A stretch of 7,845 nt of DNA from an uncultured Clostridium sp. GTDB taxonomy: Bacteria; Bacillota; Clostridia; Lachnospirales; Lachnospiraceae. The DNA is taken from NCBI GenBank assembly GCA_947643685.1, contig CANRXD010000065.1, forward strand, positions 1-7,845, written 5' to 3'. Under the pieces are notes generated by a model that was given only the letters and a program-made list of their open reading frames with translations, did not search any database and had not been told where the DNA came from. Each line of letters begins with the position of its first letter. Position 1 is the first letter of the stretch. Of this stretch, positions 6,100-7,845 are shown piece after piece. The position numbers were made by a program, and so were the translations under genes.

Positions 6100-7050
6100 T
6101 TACTTACTTGTTTCCGTCCAGCGTCTGTAAAAATTCGCTAATACTGCTCCGGAAATGTTGTGCCATACAGAAAATATGGCTCCGGGCACTGTTGCCATGG
6201 CCAGATCCGGGAAGGCAGTCCCTGCCAGTGAGGTTGCCAGGCCGGAGTTTTGCATTCCGATCTCGATGGAAAGGGCCTTACTCTTTGATGCATTCAGATG
6301 AAGCGCTCTTCCAAGTCCCAGGCCGCAGGCATATCCCAGAAGATTATGGAGAATCACCACTACAAATACGATGGCTCCAGTTGTCAGAATCTTTTCCGCA
6401 TTATGGGATACAACAGAAGCAACAATCAGGCAGATGGCAACCACAGAAACAGATGGCAGCACCTTAACCAGCTTTTGTGTGACTTTTCCAAAAAGCTTAT
6501 TGATAATAAAGCCCAGAGCGATGGGAATAATTACTACCTTAATGATGGATACAAACATGCTCACGGGATTTACAGTAACTGTGGTTCTCAGAAGCAGATA
6601 AGTAATCGCCGGTGTTAAAAAGGGCGCCAGCAGTGTGTTCACACTGGTCATACCAACAGAAAGCGCAACATCACCTCCGGAAAGGTATGTAATAACGTTG
6701 CTGGAGGTTCCGCCCGGACAGGTGCCCACAAGTACGACGCCGGCTAAAAGCGCGGGATCCAGCCGGAACACGGTTCCAAGAATCCATGCCAGAAGCGGCA
6801 TGATCGTAAACTGTGATATGCATCCAATAATCACATCTTTGGGCCGTGTAAACACAAGCTTAAAGTCCTCAAGTTTTAAGGTCAGTCCCATTCCAAACAT
6901 AACAATCATCAGCAGATAGTTTACCCAGGACGTCTGGATCCAGAGACAGGTACCAGGTACAAACAGTGCAAGCGCTGCGACCGCCAATACAATCACCGCC
7001 ATGTACTTTCCAAAAAAGTTACTGATTTTTTCCAATGCTTCCATTTTCAA
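6100..7050 (-). CDS. BASS-family sodium:organic anion symporter (bile acid:Na+ symporter family)
   Basis: A polytopic membrane symporter of 316 aa with about 9-10 helices, the family norm. The sodium-site residues known from Neisseria ASBT all appear at a constant offset of +3: Gln80, Ser117-Asn118 (in GTCPGGTSSNV), Ser131, Thr135, Glu263, Met266 and Gln267 (in EIGMQNSG). Both sodium sites therefore look intact and the protein should be active. Bacterial relatives carry varied organic acids, ketopantoate in PanS for example; plant BASS proteins carry pyruvate, glycolate and 2-keto acids. The bile-acid name is historical. The start is set by AAGGAGGT, which lies 5 nt before a TTG (7048-7050); the in-frame ATG at 7044 would be 11 nt away, so TTG is preferred. 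It is a single-gene transcript with its own terminator, headed by an isoleucine-type T-box leader. That context points to a branched-chain amino acid precursor as cargo (inference). Confidence 0.93.
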   Translation of the reverse strand: MKMEALEKISNFFGKYMAVIVLAVAALALFVPGTCLWIQTSWVNYLLMIVMFGMGLTLKLEDFKLVFTRPKDVIIGCISQFTIMPLLAWILGTVFRLDPALLAGVVLVGTCPGGTSSNVITYLSGGDVALSVGMTSVNTLLAPFLTPAITYLLLRTTVTVNPVSMFVSIIKVVIIPIALGFIINKLFGKVTQKLVKVLPSVSVVAICLIVASVVSHNAEKILTTGAIVFVVVILHNLLGYACGLGLGRALHLNASKSKALSIEIGMQNSGLATSLAGTAFPDLAMATVPGAIFSVWHNISGAVLANFYRRWTETSK

Positions 7051-7240
7051 TTTTACCTCCTTATATTCAATGAGTACTTTTCAATCAGACATAGGCGGTT
7101 GCAGCAAAAGCGGACTTTCCTGCTTTGCCCGTGGCACGCGGGCAAGAAGATGCAAGGCTGAGCTGTTATTATTTCCTTAGCGCGGCATGTGCATCCTTTT
7201 GGAGCGTTTTTGTTTCATAGCGAACAAGCTTTCTATGAAA
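7051..7240 (-). other. Structured leader segment between the T-box terminator and the BASS start
   Basis: 190 nt with no supported gene. In transcription order it holds: an 8-bp perfect hairpin TTTCATAG/CTATGAAA (7213-7240) right after the terminator U-run; a long-range GATGCA/TGCATC pairing (7150-7195 region); a 7-bp hairpin TTGCCCG/CGGGCAA (7125-7145); a partly overlapping GCAAAGC/GCTTTTGC stem with an inner GGA/TCC (about 7102-7128); and the AAGGAGGT ribosome site. It matches no riboswitch class I know. The T-box makes its read-through decision before this segment is transcribed. Confidence 0.5.
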
Positions 7241-7511
7241 TAAAAAAGAGCCCTTCTCTCTTCTTAAGAGACAAAGGCTCAAACCTCTGCGGTACCACTC
7301 TTTTTGCCGGAAAACCGGCCCCTCATCTCCGTATCTAACAATACGGAATAGGATAACGGGTATTAACCGTCCAGGCTTACTTGTTAAAATCGTTCAGCCT
7401 GAAAGCTCTGAGGGGATCTTCACGGGATACTCCGATTGCCTCGCACCACCCGGCAATTCTCTGTATCTTTGTATTCCTGCTACTTTTCCTCGTCAACACT
7501 GTGTCTTATTA
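7241..7511 (-). promoter_or_regulatory. T-box riboswitch, predicted tRNA-Ile specific
   Basis: A complete T-box leader read on the minus strand. Stem I has GAGG (7488-7491) pairing CCTC (7410-7413), the AGTA (7481-7484) opposite GAA (7419-7421) of the loop E motif, GATAC/GTATC (7463-7467, 7426-7430), and an apical stem ATTGCC/GGCAAT around the conserved GGGTGGTG loop. One base after GAA comes AUC (7415-7417), the same spacing as the GGC specifier I recall for the Geobacillus glyQS leader, so isoleucine is predicted. Stem II is CAGGCT/AGCCTG (7396-7401, 7372-7377). The ACGG...CCGTTATC element is at 7351-7370 and stem III CCGTAT/ATACGG at 7329-7346. The T-box reads AGAGTGGTACCGC (7289-7301). 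Its variable base T matches an A discriminator, as in tRNA-Ile. Uncharged tRNA-Ile should stabilise the antiterminator and switch the downstream gene on. The base after the specifier is C, not the usual purine. Confidence 0.93.
7242..7280 (-). terminator. Regulatory terminator of the T-box leader
   Basis: GAGCCTTTGTCTCTT pairs with AAGAGAGAAGGGCTC (one G-U pair, one G-G mismatch) and is followed by six U at 7242-7247. It starts just downstream of the T-box sequence, as expected for the structure that forms when tRNA-Ile is charged. Confidence 0.93.
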
Positions 7512-7517
7512 AACCGT

Positions 7518-7546
7518 ACTTTACCACGTTCCCTCTGAAATGTCAA
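7518..7546 (-). promoter_or_regulatory. Promoter of the T-box/BASS transcript
   Basis: A perfect minus-strand -35 TTGACA (7541-7546) and a -10 TAAAGT (7518-7523, 4 of 6) have exactly 17-bp spacing. Transcription would begin near 7511, about 10 nt before the 5' part of the T-box. Three A-tract-containing 13-bp repeats lie 12 bp upstream of the -35. Confidence 0.8.
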
Positions 7547-7558
7547 TAGTTCCATTTC

Positions 7559-7597
7559 ACTTTTTACACTGACTTTTTACACTGACTTTTTACGCAG
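7559..7597. repeat. Three tandem 13-bp repeats upstream of the T-box promoter
   Basis: The unit ACTTTTTACACTG occurs at 7559-7571 and 7572-7584 exactly, and at 7585-7597 as ACTTTTTACGCAG (two mismatches). On the minus strand each copy presents a run of five A, at 12-51 bp upstream of the -35. It could act as an UP-like A-tract array or as regulator sites, or be a slippage repeat with no role. Confidence 0.9.
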
Positions 7598-7816
7598 ACG
7601 TGCTGCTGCATACAGCCATTTAAAACCGCTTCGAGATTGGTCATATGCCCGTGGCCACTATATTTTTGTACGGTCAGTTATCTTCCCCCAGCACATACGG
7701 AGTCACCTGGTGTACGTAAAAAATTTATTACTCAAACTTCGCACTTGAATAAATGCCTATGCACCTTGAAAATTCAATAAAAACTGGCAATAAAATAGCA
7801 TGAAACACTCTGTTTT
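7598..7816. other. No supported gene; coding-like fragment remnants
   Basis: This stretch has no open frame with a ribosome site. On the minus strand 7674-7718 reads YVHQVTPYVLGEDN then stop, in sensible codons, but a stop lies just upstream at 7725-7727. A second stop-bounded minus-strand stretch after 7674 reads LTVQKYSGHGHM and on to a stop within the tandem repeats. These look like eroded or displaced ends of genes, possibly from a mobile element, but I cannot identify the source. The rest is AT-rich with a TTGAAAATTCAA palindrome near 7776-7787. Confidence 0.3.
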
Positions 7817-7825
7817 TGGTATAAT
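7817..7825 (+). promoter_or_regulatory. Possible extended -10 promoter facing out of the right edge
   Basis: TGG followed by a perfect TATAAT (7820-7825) matches an extended -10. No good -35 sits 17 bp upstream. It would drive a plus-strand gene starting beyond the window; the downstream gene is not visible. Confidence 0.4.
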
Positions 7826-7845
7826 TGAATTGTTCAGAAACAACA

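Noticed and set aside
6108..6919. Several plus-strand open frames opposite the BASS gene
   Set aside because: The minus-strand frame has exact sodium-site residues and a strong ribosome site; the opposite frames are shadows.
7177..7218. 13-codon minus-strand frame MKQKRSKRMHMPR in the BASS leader
   Set aside because: No ribosome site, no isoleucine codons, and its ATG lies within a hairpin; not a convincing leader peptide.
7414..7418. Aspartate (GAU) specifier for the T-box
   Set aside because: It needs a codon register one base off the recalled glyQS spacing, and tRNA-Asp has a G discriminator, which does not pair with the T of TGGT.
7559..7597. CRISPR array
   Set aside because: The repeats are 13 bp and directly abutting, with no spacers and no cas genes.
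7800..7845. Plus-strand start of a gene, MKHSVFGIIELF...
   Set aside because: There is no Shine-Dalgarno, and a perfect TATAAT lies within it; a promoter is the better reading.

Overview
The window looks like a low-to-moderate GC Gram-positive Clostridia chromosome, most likely Lachnospiraceae-type. The pointers are strong AGGAGG-type Shine-Dalgarno sites, a lipoprotein PstS with a Thr/Ala/Glu-rich linker, a canonical T-box leader, sigma-A-like promoters, and a 'soluble P-type ATPase' HAD protein and SdpI-like protein of the kinds seen in anaerobic Firmicutes. The organism call is inference from family resemblance; no rRNA or marker gene is present.

Left part (1-2338, minus strand): the start of a high-affinity phosphate ABC importer operon, pstS-pstC-pstA, transcribed leftwards. 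pstA runs off the left edge; pstB and phoU would be expected beyond it. A near-consensus promoter lies upstream of pstS, and an 11-bp perfect hairpin separates pstS from pstC, a common arrangement for making more binding protein than permease. PstS carries an unusual internal repeat.

Middle (2339-3093): a divergent promoter region, then a 155-aa plus-strand HAD-superfamily protein with a DYNGT motif. It converges on the minus-strand cluster to its right. The junction holds strong hairpins without a T-tract.

Centre (3094-5931, minus strand): a four-gene, probably co-transcribed cluster. In transcription order it holds a MATE-type exporter that appears to lack about 22-30 residues around TM4, a YiaC-like GNAT acetyltransferase, a small membrane-anchored protein of unknown function, and an SdpI-family membrane protein. 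A promoter with 17-bp spacing precedes the MATE gene.

Right part (5986-7546, minus strand): a complete sodium:organic-anion symporter of the BASS family with intact sodium-site residues, followed by a clear intrinsic terminator. Upstream is a full T-box riboswitch with its own promoter, stem I, stem II, stem IIA/B-like and stem III elements, the TGGT T-box bulge, and a terminator. The specifier reads AUC and the T-box base calls for an A discriminator, so the predicted ligand is uncharged tRNA-Ile. An isoleucine-starvation switch on a BASS carrier is the most interesting feature here; it suggests import of a branched-chain amino acid precursor such as a 2-keto acid (inference). About 190 nt of structured leader lies between the T-box terminator and the start codon.

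Far right (7547-7845): no supported gene. It holds three 13-bp tandem repeats just upstream of the T-box promoter, short coding-like remnants broken by stops, and a plus-strand extended -10 element that may serve a gene or mobile element beyond the edge.
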